Positions 10,401 to 17,077 of a stretch of DNA of 64,000 bases are shown here, piece by piece; position 1 is the stretch's first letter, and the number at the start of each line of letters is the position of its first letter. The notes beneath the pieces are model-generated. The model was not told where the DNA came from and made no database searches. It worked only from the letters and a program-made list of their open reading frames with translations. This DNA comes from Avimuribaculum sp964395975 (GTDB taxonomy: Bacteria; Bacteroidota; Bacteroidia; Bacteroidales; Muribaculaceae). The translations under genes were made by a program, and so were the position numbers. Where the stretch lies: positions 11,999 to 75,998 of the forward strand of contig CAYNBZ010000004.1 in the NCBI GenBank assembly GCA_964395975.1. The letters run 5' to 3'.

Positions 10401-10597
10401 GCAAGCGTGCGCTCTATTTCCAGCGGTGTAATGCCATCTGCCTTATATCGGTTACGGAGGTACAGGCGCATGTCGTCGCGAAGCAAGACATCGCTCACTT
10501 CCTTATGGATTTCTTCTCCGCTTGTGCATATGTAACCCTCTTGCCGAAACAGTTCCATGATGGATAGTTCGAGGGCGTGTTCGTTGAAGTGTGGCAT
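7424..10597 (-). CDS. hsdR: type I restriction enzyme R subunit HsdR
   Basis: 1057 residues. The N-terminal PD-(E/D)xK nuclease carries Pro134-Asp135 and Glu149-x-Lys151 (RRIPDGIVYVNG, then VVLEFKSA). The SF2 motor follows: Walker A GATGCGKS at 293-300, DEAH at 397-400, and the helicase C lobe with VDMWTTGFDVDCLDTMYIDK and QTISRVNR. The subunit translocates DNA and cleaves unmodified targets as part of the HsdR2M2S1 complex. It is the last gene of the minus-strand operon hsdM-hsdS-AlbA_2-hsdR and starts 7 nt after the AlbA_2 stop. Its first 130 bp are duplicated upstream (12328-12457). The frame is complete and looks functional. Confidence 0.95.
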   Translation of the reverse strand: MPHFNEHALELSIMELFRQEGYICTSGEEIHKEVSDVLLRDDMRLYLRNRYKADGITPLEIERTLAMLTANVGFSLYEQNRHTYRLMTEGFSLKREDTALPDLFIEPIDFENKENNLFRIVNQLEIQGVQRRIPDGIVYVNGLPVVVLEFKSAVKEETTIMDAYTQLTVRYRRDIPDLFRYNAFVVISDGVNNKYGSLFSPYDFFYAWRKVEADDKATDGINSLLTMVWGLFRKERLLSVIKDFVFFPDSSKNEKKVVCRYPQFFAAHKLFDNIRLHSKLQEGGDGKGGTYFGATGCGKSITMLFLSRMLMRSREFASPTIVLITDRTDLDDQLSKLFGTAKKFIGDECVVEVESRDKLREHLAGRTSGGVFLTTIHKFTEDTRLLSERANIICISDEAHRSQTNLSLQVRPTDKGVKRNYGFAKYLHDSLPNATYVGFTGTPIDATIDVFGEVVDAYTMTESVADGITRRIVYEGRAAKVLLDNKKLQEIEQYYKQCAEEGANEYQIEESKKAVTKMERILGDSDRLQAVAEDFIAHYEKRVEEGSTVEGKAMFVCSNRTIAFDLYKKIIALRPEWAQTPCEEAQEGCYMMAAEPCLPYGNQELPIEKIKLIMTRNKDDKPELYNLLGTDEDRRAHAGEFKKPKSNFKIAIVVDMWTTGFDVDCLDTMYIDKPLQQHTLVQTISRVNRVYPGKEKGLVVDYIGIKSNMNVALKHYAQGDANQDSVESVEQSVTMVKDELDIIRRMFGGFDYSAFTTGTPLEQLDCLNKGAEFMQKTKERENLFMGHTKKLKSAFNLCSNSTEISDAEREEIHYFTGVRSIIYKLTTGDTPDASQMNRRVGEMIEEAIQSEGVEEIIQIGNDKENLDVLSEEYMERLGKLKLPNTKVKLMERLLKTVITEFKKVNKVKGVDFSKRLNALVDKYNDRRDSAIFADEVLTEVANQMADLLKELNKEKKSFLDLGISYEEKAFYDILKAIAKQFGFEYPEDKLLKLAAEIKKIVADKSKYTDWSTRDDIKAELKMDLILVLAEYGYPPVTNDEVFKEILEQAENFKKYNG

Positions 10598-10599
10598 AA
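10470..10599 (-). repeat. 130-bp direct repeat, copy A (5' end of intact hsdR)
   Basis: This segment aligns without gaps to 12328-12457 at a constant offset of 1858 bp, with 5 mismatches in 130 (about 96% identity by direct comparison). It covers the hsdR start codon, codons 1-42 and a few upstream bases. Together the copies bracket the AlbA_2-type gene. Confidence 0.95.
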
Positions 10600-10604
10600 T
10601 AGTG

Positions 10605-12290
10605 TTAAAAAAGAGCTTTTCCTTTCTCTGTTAGTTTATAAGTCTGTTTTGCACTGGTCGGTTTATCGGGATAAGTCATGGCTACATAATCAAGTTTGAT
10701 GAGCGGAAGAATGATCTTTCGCTTCAACTCTTTGATTGAACCAAAAGAAAGATTTTCATTCAAACTATTGGCCGACAGGTCATTCTCCCTTAAAAGACAT
10801 AGCAAGTCAATCGTATTAGAGAGGAGTTCTTGGACATTATCCTTAGAACGAGACTTTTCCCAGACTTGGACAAACATTTGTCCAAGAATCTGTCCAAGTT
10901 CCTCCTTTTCGCTTATAATGCACTGATTTATGGCTTCTTCGACTTGGACAGAAAATTGTCCAAGTCTGTGCTCAAGTTCATTGTCAAGCATGTGTTTCTG
11001 CTTTGTCGAAGTGACAAGCATTCCCTTTCCAAATCCACTATGACAAGGAATGGTTAGAAGGAAATAAGTTCTATTGTCATCCGTTTCGATAGTTGCAGGC
11101 ATAGAGCCATTGTCTCTCAGTGCTTTTTGGATGGTGGGTATCCCTGTTGCCCGGCCTTCTGTCAAATCCAATTCTTTCAGGAAATCGCCTAACCTGCGGT
11201 TACGATATCTTCGAGCCTTCAAAACTCGTGCAGCCTTTATAGCCTCTGCACTAATAGAACGGTCTGGTCCAGCATAGCTCAATATATTAACCTGAGTAGG
11301 CTCCACTGTTATCTCCACCGGTTCGCGTTCTTGATAGTCACGATGATACAAGGCATTGACCACGGCTTCCTCGAATGCTTGGTAGGGATAGTTGAAGATT
11401 TTGTCTGATTTTTCGGTATCTATTGGTTTAATGATTTTCTTTTTGATGACATTCGTGCGAAGATACGACAGCGTATCGTTGATGATTTGAGGTATGGGGC
11501 CGACTATCTTAGGAACTTCAATCATCAAATCTGGATTATCAATACGGCCTTCCGGAAACAAGACAATATCAACCTGCGTCACAGGAAAGAATCTTTCGGG
11601 ATGTTCGCAGAACATCATTATGGCGCAGTTTTTTATTTGTCTGTTTTCGGTCGGCCCTGTCAGCAAATCCATCTCGTCAAGAATATCTGACAAAGGCTTT
11701 GCCGTAAAATCTTTGGCCAGTTTACTTCCAACCTTTTTAAGGTGTTCGTACACAAGTACGCTTGATATATCTTCCACTCTTGCAGACGCGTTTCCTCGTT
11801 CATCAAACGGTATCCGGTTTGCCAATTCACGCACCTCGTCCAAAATCTCGCCTTTGGCTTCAATAGTAGAGGATTTGCTTCGTACATAAAATTTCGGCAC
11901 CGATTTTTTGGCGACTACACTTTCCATAACAGAGTATGGCCTGTTCACTCCTGCTGGCACCCATATTGCTAAAATAGTCTTGCCGTCCACTTCCTCTGGT
12001 GAAACCTTGGTAAGGTAAGTCGGTGATATTTTAGCATCATAACCTATCATGGCCTTCATAATACGGTCTATTTCGTTTTCAGCCAAACCTTTCACAGGTC
12101 GTTTGGCAACACCGTTCTCCTCTTCCACCCCGACAAGAATATATCCGCCGCCTATATTCTCCAAATCAGTTGCAAAGGCGCAGATGGTGTGGTAAATTTT
12201 ATCTGGGTTCCAATCAGCCTTAAACTCTATCCGATTGGATTCAATTTTCCGCTTGTTGAGCAAATCTTCTATGTTGATTGGTAATGCCAT
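10605..12290 (-). CDS. AlbA_2 (Schlafen-like) ATP-binding protein inserted in the type I RM operon
   Basis: 561 residues. The N-terminal AlbA_2/Schlafen-like domain spans about 10-130 (RIEFKADWNPDKIYHTICAF, GGGYILVGVEE). It is followed by a COG2865-type HATPase-like region with FEEAVVNALYHRDY (about 320-333) and GRATGIPTIQKALR. The C terminus is a winged-helix-like segment. A linker repeats LGQ units (RLGQFSVQVEEA, then LGQILGQMFVQVWEK); in DNA this linker contains two short inverted repeats (10865-10886 and 10941-10966). Such proteins often accompany type I RM operons, where their role is unclear (RNA/DNA binding or regulation of restriction). It sits between the two 130-bp hsdR repeats, so it looks like a later insertion. 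Confidence 0.85.
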   Translation of the reverse strand: MALPINIEDLLNKRKIESNRIEFKADWNPDKIYHTICAFATDLENIGGGYILVGVEEENGVAKRPVKGLAENEIDRIMKAMIGYDAKISPTYLTKVSPEEVDGKTILAIWVPAGVNRPYSVMESVVAKKSVPKFYVRSKSSTIEAKGEILDEVRELANRIPFDERGNASARVEDISSVLVYEHLKKVGSKLAKDFTAKPLSDILDEMDLLTGPTENRQIKNCAIMMFCEHPERFFPVTQVDIVLFPEGRIDNPDLMIEVPKIVGPIPQIINDTLSYLRTNVIKKKIIKPIDTEKSDKIFNYPYQAFEEAVVNALYHRDYQEREPVEITVEPTQVNILSYAGPDRSISAEAIKAARVLKARRYRNRRLGDFLKELDLTEGRATGIPTIQKALRDNGSMPATIETDDNRTYFLLTIPCHSGFGKGMLVTSTKQKHMLDNELEHRLGQFSVQVEEAINQCIISEKEELGQILGQMFVQVWEKSRSKDNVQELLSNTIDLLCLLRENDLSANSLNENLSFGSIKELKRKIILPLIKLDYVAMTYPDKPTSAKQTYKLTEKGKALF

Positions 12291-12296
12291 GATATT

Positions 12297-12455
12297 TTAT
12301 CTTTTGTTGTTACAAAGAAACAAAAATATGTCGTCGCGAAGCAAGACATCGCTCACTTCCTTATGGATTTCTTCTCCGCTTGTGCATGTGTAACCCTCTT
12401 GCCGAAACAGTTCCATAATGGATAATTCAAGGGCGTGTTCGTCGAAGTGTGGCAT
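12297..12455 (-). pseudogene. truncated duplicate of the hsdR 5' end (52 codons)
   Basis: This frame starts MPHFDEHALELSIMELFRQE, matches HsdR residues 1-42 with few changes, then leaves homology (DDIFLFLCNNKR) and stops at 12297. It lies 29 nt downstream of hsdS, the place expected for hsdR in an uninterrupted operon. It ends 6 nt before the AlbA_2 start. I read it as the original hsdR start, cut off when the AlbA_2 unit arrived. It is probably translated as a short peptide at most. Confidence 0.85.
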
Positions 12456-12457
12456 AA
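12328..12457 (-). repeat. 130-bp direct repeat, copy B (hsdR remnant)
   Basis: Partner of 10470-10599, same orientation, 5 substitutions and no gaps. Both ends of the match are sharp: at 12327 the sequence switches to the AlbA_2 leader, and past 12457 to the hsdS downstream region. Recombination between the copies would remove 1858 bp and leave one intact hsdR directly behind hsdS. Confidence 0.95.
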
Positions 12458-12484
12458 GATTTATTTCTTGAATATAATTGGCAT

Positions 12485-13648
12485 TTACAGTGAGTGTTGA
12501 CCCATCTTCGCTAAAAGCAAAGACTGTAACTTGATTAATAACTTATTTTCTTGGTCATGCTCTAAGGAATGACTTAAAATACAATAAAAGACAGTCTCAA
12601 TCTCTTTTAATTTTTGAGTAGGAGGAATCAACATTGGAAATGATCGGAGGCTATCTGCTTCCACTCGTTGCCTTCCATCTGATCCTGTTTGACTTTTCTT
12701 TGCAAATATTTTGAATCCCTTTTCTCTTACAATAGCAGACAAAAGACCTGTTAACTGAAATTCTTTCCCTCTAAGTACAATAAATTCAGTTGAGCCAGCA
12801 CCAATTTCATTGGGTAATAAGGACATTACAACTGCAGCTTTGCCATTCTCCATACAAGGTGTTATACGAGCAAAAAGGATGTCGCCATTTTGAAACTTTG
12901 TTCCTCCCGAATATAACTTCTGTTCAACTTTTTTTATTCCGAAACCTTCTGTTGGCAATACATCCATTTCAACAAAAGAACACATTTCATCTTTTCGAAG
13001 AGATAATCGTGGATTTATTTCTGCAATCTCTCCCAGCGTACCTATTCTCCACCCTTCCGGCAGATTCTCCTTATCAATCCCATCCACAAACATCTTGCGA
13101 TAAAGGGCTTGCGCCGTTTCTTCCAACTTGGCAATGATTTGCTCATTGAGGCGGATGCGGCGGGTAACGGTTTCGTATTCGGACACGATCTTTTGCTGTT
13201 GCTCTATGGGAGGGACGGGCAACATAACCTCGCACATTTCATCAAATTCAAAAAACTCATGTGCACTGCCATGCGATTTGAATCTGGCATATCGGTCGAA
13301 CTCAGGGCGACAAAACCACATCCATAAATAAACTGGATGCAACAAAGATTCGTCCTTAATACGAAAAACCTGATAAGCACCGGAGACCGTACAATCTTCA
13401 CCCTCCCGGTAAGCAATAGATATTTTTTCTCCATTACGAGTTGTCGCCCGATTATATGCGAAATAGCCCTTTCTTACAATATTGTCCTTGGTGGAATCTG
13501 TCGCGACTTGTTTAGGCGTCTGAAAATATTTGTTATTACTAATACCTTGAGACAATTTAATTTCTCCATTGGTATTTCGTTCATTCACCGGCTCGATATA
13601 ATCGCCCAGTCGTTTATAACCGTTTTTCTGATTCTGACTATGCGGCAT
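12485..13648 (-). CDS. hsdS: type I restriction enzyme specificity subunit HsdS
   Basis: 387 residues from the ATG at 13648 (MPHSQNQKNGYKRLGDYIEP). The frame is open back to 13771, but only with a TTG start, so ATG is preferred. There are two target-recognition domains. TRD1 spans about 10-150, ending in LPVPPIEQQQKIVSEYETVT and a helical spacer. TRD2 begins at NLPEGWRIGTLGEIAEINPR and ends with LIPPTQKLKEIETVF plus a second helix. HsdS directs the complex to a bipartite DNA site; the site cannot be read from sequence. No second hsdS or recombinase is nearby. The 128-nt gap to hsdM contains unusual inverted repeats. Confidence 0.92.
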   Translation of the reverse strand: MPHSQNQKNGYKRLGDYIEPVNERNTNGEIKLSQGISNNKYFQTPKQVATDSTKDNIVRKGYFAYNRATTRNGEKISIAYREGEDCTVSGAYQVFRIKDESLLHPVYLWMWFCRPEFDRYARFKSHGSAHEFFEFDEMCEVMLPVPPIEQQQKIVSEYETVTRRIRLNEQIIAKLEETAQALYRKMFVDGIDKENLPEGWRIGTLGEIAEINPRLSLRKDEMCSFVEMDVLPTEGFGIKKVEQKLYSGGTKFQNGDILFARITPCMENGKAAVVMSLLPNEIGAGSTEFIVLRGKEFQLTGLLSAIVREKGFKIFAKKSQTGSDGRQRVEADSLRSFPMLIPPTQKLKEIETVFYCILSHSLEHDQENKLLIKLQSLLLAKMGQHSL

Positions 13649-13703
13649 TTGTATATTCCTCAAATAATTTTGTTGATTTTTGCTCGATGCACCACGAATC
13701 TTG

Positions 13704-13726
13704 ATATGTGCAAATTTTGCACATAT
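13704..13726. repeat. perfect inverted repeat (11 bp arms) between hsdM and hsdS
   Basis: Arms ATATGTGCAAA and TTTGCACATAT are separated by one base. The core GCAAATTTTGC is shared with the neighbouring inverted repeat at 13749-13773. The position, 55 nt upstream of the hsdS start, suggests an RNA hairpin or protein-binding site that sets HsdS level. Confidence 0.7.
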
Positions 13727-13748
13727 GATAAACAACCAAACACAGACT

Positions 13749-13773
13749 GGTTGTCGCAAATTTTGCGGCAACC
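13749..13773. repeat. second inverted repeat (12 bp arms, one mismatch) after hsdM stop
   Basis: Arms GGTTGTCGCAAA and TTTGCGGCAACC are separated by one base, 3 nt past the hsdM stop. A third pairing, ACAACCA at 13732-13738 with TGGTTGT at 13748-13754, overlaps this stem, so the two RNA folds would be mutually exclusive. There is no U-tract, so it does not look like a simple terminator. Confidence 0.65.
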
Positions 13774-13776
13774 ACT

Positions 13777-15345
13777 TTATTCTTCAAGGCCATACCCCAA
13801 CCCCTTAAACAAGTTCGACAATTCCCGTTTGCTCTCTTCTTCCTGCCGGAGCAGTTCGCGCATCTCAGCTTGCAGTTGTTTCATTTTAGAATCGAAGTCG
13901 ATGCCTTCGTCGCGGTTTTTGAACTCGATATATTTGCTGGGCACGAGCGACCAGCCTTTTGCTTCGATTTCTTCCAACGTGGCGGAATAGCAGTATTCGG
14001 GCACGTTGTGGTAAGTAAGTTCGTGGCCTTCACGCTGCCAGTTGTGGAAGTTGTCGGCTATCTGCGCAATCTGTTCCCCGGAAAACTGGATATATTTCTT
14101 CTCGAAAGGTTCGCCCCATTGACGCAGGTCGATGAAAAGCACTTCGTTCTCTCGGTTACGATATTTCACCAACTCGCCGTTTTGCTCCACAGTGCGGGCT
14201 TTGCGGTTGCCTGCCAATATCCAAAGCGTGACGCTGATATCCGTGGAGTAGAACATATTGCGCGGCAGGATCACAATGGCTTCCACCAGATGGTTCTTCA
14301 GCAGCTGGCGGCGTATATTCAGTTCCGTGCCGTCGCCGCTCAGCGCACCGTTGGCAAGAAGAAAACCGGCCATGCCGTTGGCAGACAACTTGGAAACGAT
14401 GTTCAGAATCCAGCCATAGTTGGCATTGCTCGTCGGAGGCACGTCATAACCCTGCCAGCGTGGGTCGTTGGTCAGCTCATTTTCCGCACGCCAATCTTTC
14501 TGATTAAATGGCGGATTGGCCATGATGAAATCAGCCTTCAAGTCTTTATGCCGGTCATCGTGGAACGTATCGGCTGCACGTTCGCCTAGGTTGCAGGCAA
14601 TGCCTCGGATGGCAAGATTCATCTTGGCCAGTTTATACGTGGTGTTGGTATATTCTTGCCCATATACGGAAACATCTTTCCTGTTGCCGTGATGCGCTTC
14701 GATGAACTTCATGCTCTGCACGAACATTCCACCCGAACCGCAACAAGGGTCGTAAATCTTGCCTCGATAGGGCTGTATCATCTCCGCAATGAGGTTGACT
14801 ATCGTCTTAGGTGTATAATATTCGCCTTTTCCCTTGCCTTCTGCTATCGCAAACTTGCCTAAGAAGTATTCATAGACGCGCCCTATCAAATCGTGTTCCT
14901 TGTCTTTCTGTGTATCTATACTGCCGATTACGTCCAACAGGCTTGCCAATTTGGTACGGTCAAGCCCCAATCCGGAATAATAATTGCTCGGTAGAGCTCC
15001 TTTCAGTGTCGGGTTGTCTTTCTCTACCTGCGCCAAAGCCGCATCAATCTTGATAGCGATATCGTTCTGCTTGGCGTTCTCCATCAGGTAATCCCAACGG
15101 CTGATCTCATTCAAATAAAAGACATTCTTGGCATTGTAGAACACCGGTTGGTTCACAAACGCTTCTTTATGGTCGGCTATCAGTTCATTGCGCCGCTCCA
15201 CAAAACGGTCGTAGGCGTATTTTAGGAATATCAAGCTCAATACTACATGTTTGTATTCCGACGGTTCTACCGATCCACGCAATTTATTGGCAGATTCCCA
15301 AAGGGTTTCTTCTATGCTCTTTTCTTTCTGTTGCTTTTTTGCCAT
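13777..15345 (-). CDS. hsdM: type I restriction enzyme methylase subunit HsdM
   Basis: 522 residues. The N-terminal helical domain begins SIEETLWESANKLRGSVEPS. The AdoMet-binding motif I DPCCGSGG is at residues 199-206, and the catalytic N6-adenine motif IV NPPF is at 277-280. HsdM with HsdS methylates the host sites. It is the first intact gene of the RM operon. The ATG lies 4 nt behind the stop of the broken HTH gene, so the pair was once translationally close. Confidence 0.96.
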   Translation of the reverse strand: MAKKQQKEKSIEETLWESANKLRGSVEPSEYKHVVLSLIFLKYAYDRFVERRNELIADHKEAFVNQPVFYNAKNVFYLNEISRWDYLMENAKQNDIAIKIDAALAQVEKDNPTLKGALPSNYYSGLGLDRTKLASLLDVIGSIDTQKDKEHDLIGRVYEYFLGKFAIAEGKGKGEYYTPKTIVNLIAEMIQPYRGKIYDPCCGSGGMFVQSMKFIEAHHGNRKDVSVYGQEYTNTTYKLAKMNLAIRGIACNLGERAADTFHDDRHKDLKADFIMANPPFNQKDWRAENELTNDPRWQGYDVPPTSNANYGWILNIVSKLSANGMAGFLLANGALSGDGTELNIRRQLLKNHLVEAIVILPRNMFYSTDISVTLWILAGNRKARTVEQNGELVKYRNRENEVLFIDLRQWGEPFEKKYIQFSGEQIAQIADNFHNWQREGHELTYHNVPEYCYSATLEEIEAKGWSLVPSKYIEFKNRDEGIDFDSKMKQLQAEMRELLRQEEESKRELSNLFKGLGYGLEE

Positions 15346-15349
15346 GACT

Positions 15350-15560
15350 TTATTCTTCTATTCCGTTGTTAATCAATCTTCTCGCATCCACATTCAATAT
15401 GGCTGCTATTTTCATCAGCATTTCCAATGAGGGTTGGGTCGCATTGGAACACCAACGTGAAACGGTCGCTTCGTTCTTTCCTAACTGTTCAGCCAGCCAT
15501 TCCCGGTTTTCCCTTGTTCTACCAACACTATTTTTAGTCGGTTTATCTTTTCTTATGCAA
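15350..15560 (-). pseudogene. broken XRE/HTH regulator upstream of hsdM
   Basis: Two minus-strand frames together read as one small helix-turn-helix protein. One gives KINRLKIVLVEQGKTG; the frame then shifts near 15500 and the other continues with WLAEQLGKNEATVSRWCSNA and ends in LNVDARRLINNGIEE at 15350. One missing base after GGGAA would join them to the family pattern QGKTGKWLAEQLGK. No ATG precedes the first part in frame, and TAA lies just upstream, which suggests a second lesion. Small HTH genes of this type commonly head Bacteroidetes type I RM operons and probably control hsdM. Sequencing error is the alternative. Confidence 0.6.
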
Positions 15561-15580
15561 TAATAGATTGATGTTATTTA

Positions 15581-15588
15581 CAAAGGTA
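15581..15588 (-). promoter_or_regulatory. -7 box for the RM operon
   Basis: The minus strand reads TACCTTTG, a full Bacteroidetes -7 box, about 20 nt upstream of the HTH remnant. The -33 region is weak. The remaining sequence to 15858 shows no gene that I can support. Confidence 0.5.
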
Positions 15589-15858
15589 ATGATTAATTAT
15601 AGGAGGCTGTAAGAAGTAAGCTACAATCTTCTTCTACAACTGCATTTTTGTGTCATATTCTTTAATGAGGAGGTCATATCAATCTCCCTATTGTCAGTCT
15701 AACGGTCCTGACACACTCATCCGTCGCTCGCCGAACATACGGACGATGCGATCGAGAGCACTCCTATACACAACTTTTGTGATTTTCTCTCAACTGCCTA
15801 ATTATAAATTTTGATTGCATTAATACTTTGAATTTCGAAGTTTTTTATAGATTTTCAG

Positions 15859-15866
15859 TAACTTTG
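15859..15866 (+). promoter_or_regulatory. -7 box for the three-gene cassette
   Basis: TAACTTTG on the plus strand, about 100 nt upstream of the first cassette gene, predicts a 5' leader of about 95 nt. No TTG lies at the ideal spacing, so promoter strength may depend on an activator. Confidence 0.45.
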
Positions 15867-15968
15867 CTTTTATAAAATCTTGATTAAGATTTCCCTTAAC
15901 ACAATTGATTTAATCCGTTCTCCCAAAATACCAATTCCCTAACCAATAAACCACATTCACACCGGCGT

Positions 15969-17075
15969 ATGAAAAAAGTAAATGTGTTCATAGCATCCTC
16001 GGCCGAACTCGATGAAGACAAATCGCAATTGGATTTGTTCTTTTCCGAAAAGAATAAAATTTATGAAAAACGCGACATCCTGTTTGTGCAAAAGACTTGG
16101 AAAGACTTTGAGAGTTCGTTGCATCGGAAATTTCTGCAAGAACGATATGACGACTACATTCGCCAATGCGACATAGTGATATTCCTATTCCACACGCGAC
16201 TGGGAAAATACACGCTACATGAACTCGATATAGCAAATGAGAAGTTCAAAAATAGCAAATCGGGACGGCCGCGTATATTTATATTCTATAAAGACACGCC
16301 AAACCAAGCCTCTGAACTGGTTAACTTCAAAAATTTTTCAGAACGCACCTACGGGCACTTCTGCGACACATACAGTGATTATCCCGAATTACTACAAAAA
16401 ATGGAGAAACAATTGCAACTGTTGGAAAACAACGGTTACATAAAACCCGACCATTTTAATCCTCGCAAAGCCACAAAATATGCAATTTTCTACATACTGC
16501 TGCCACTACTAATATTGGCAACAGCTTTTGCAGCCTTACATTATTACAGCGACTTCGACATGACGGTACGCGTAGAAGAGGATGCCTCACGCACCATTCC
16601 TAACATGCCATTTGAGCAAGGAACGCTCGAAGTTCAATATGGTAGTGGCAAAGTATTGTCGTTCCCTATAGACAACCGACACCTCGAAGCTACAGTCAGA
16701 GGCATACATTCGAAATATCGAGGCGAAAATGCCCACATACGTTTCACAGCCGATGGCTACACCACTATCGATACACTGATGCCAATGAGTAGAGATTGTC
16801 TGCGGCTTCCCATTTACCGTAACGACGACTTGAAGTTGATATTCGGCTCTGTGACTGATGAAACAGGGAAACCGATTGCCGGAGTCTGTATCTCGGTTCA
16901 AGGAATTACCGTACAAAGCAACGATACAGGCAGTTTCAGCATCGAAATTCCACGAGAAAAGCAAGCCGGAGAACAACAGCTCTCAGCATTCAAGCAGGGT
17001 TACCAACGTTGGATTTTCACTGCCCCTGTAATACCCAACATACCTTGGAATATCGTATTGAAATCAGACAAATAA
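15969..17075 (+). CDS. membrane protein: cytosolic DUF4062/TIR-like domain, one TM helix, extracytoplasmic carboxypeptidase-regulatory-like domain
   Basis: 368 residues. Residues 4-150 open with VNVFIASSAELDEDKSQLDL and contain the region around CDIVIFLFHTRLGKYTLHEL. I associate this pattern with DUF4062/TIR-like Rossmannoid domains of NTP- or nucleotide-linked conflict systems. One TM helix lies at about 171-192 (YAIFYILLPLLILATAFAAL). Residues 195-283 are a beta-rich PEGA-like region. Residues 290-345 form a CarboxypepD_reg-like beta-sandwich (IFGSVTDETGKPIAGVCISV). Positive charge before the helix (RKATK) predicts N-inside, C-outside. It is the first gene of a cassette, with 2 nt to the next. 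It looks like a trans-envelope sensor or effector; the domain naming is by pattern recall and is not certain. Confidence 0.7.
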   Translation: MKKVNVFIASSAELDEDKSQLDLFFSEKNKIYEKRDILFVQKTWKDFESSLHRKFLQERYDDYIRQCDIVIFLFHTRLGKYTLHELDIANEKFKNSKSGRPRIFIFYKDTPNQASELVNFKNFSERTYGHFCDTYSDYPELLQKMEKQLQLLENNGYIKPDHFNPRKATKYAIFYILLPLLILATAFAALHYYSDFDMTVRVEEDASRTIPNMPFEQGTLEVQYGSGKVLSFPIDNRHLEATVRGIHSKYRGENAHIRFTADGYTTIDTLMPMSRDCLRLPIYRNDDLKLIFGSVTDETGKPIAGVCISVQGITVQSNDTGSFSIEIPREKQAGEQQLSAFKQGYQRWIFTAPVIPNIPWNIVLKSDK

Positions 17076-17077
17076 CA

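Noticed and set aside
12297..12455. The short hsdR copy as an independent small gene
   Set aside because: It matches HsdR residues 1-42 exactly in frame and then degenerates, so it is a truncated duplicate.
13649..13771. Longer HsdS starting near 13771
   Set aside because: It would need TTG, encodes the palindromic repeats as protein, and lacks similarity to HsdS N termini. The ATG at 13648 fits better.
15366..15563. Plus-strand 65-codon frame upstream of the cassette
   Set aside because: The minus strand here reads as a broken HTH regulator with clear motif content; the plus frame is its shadow.
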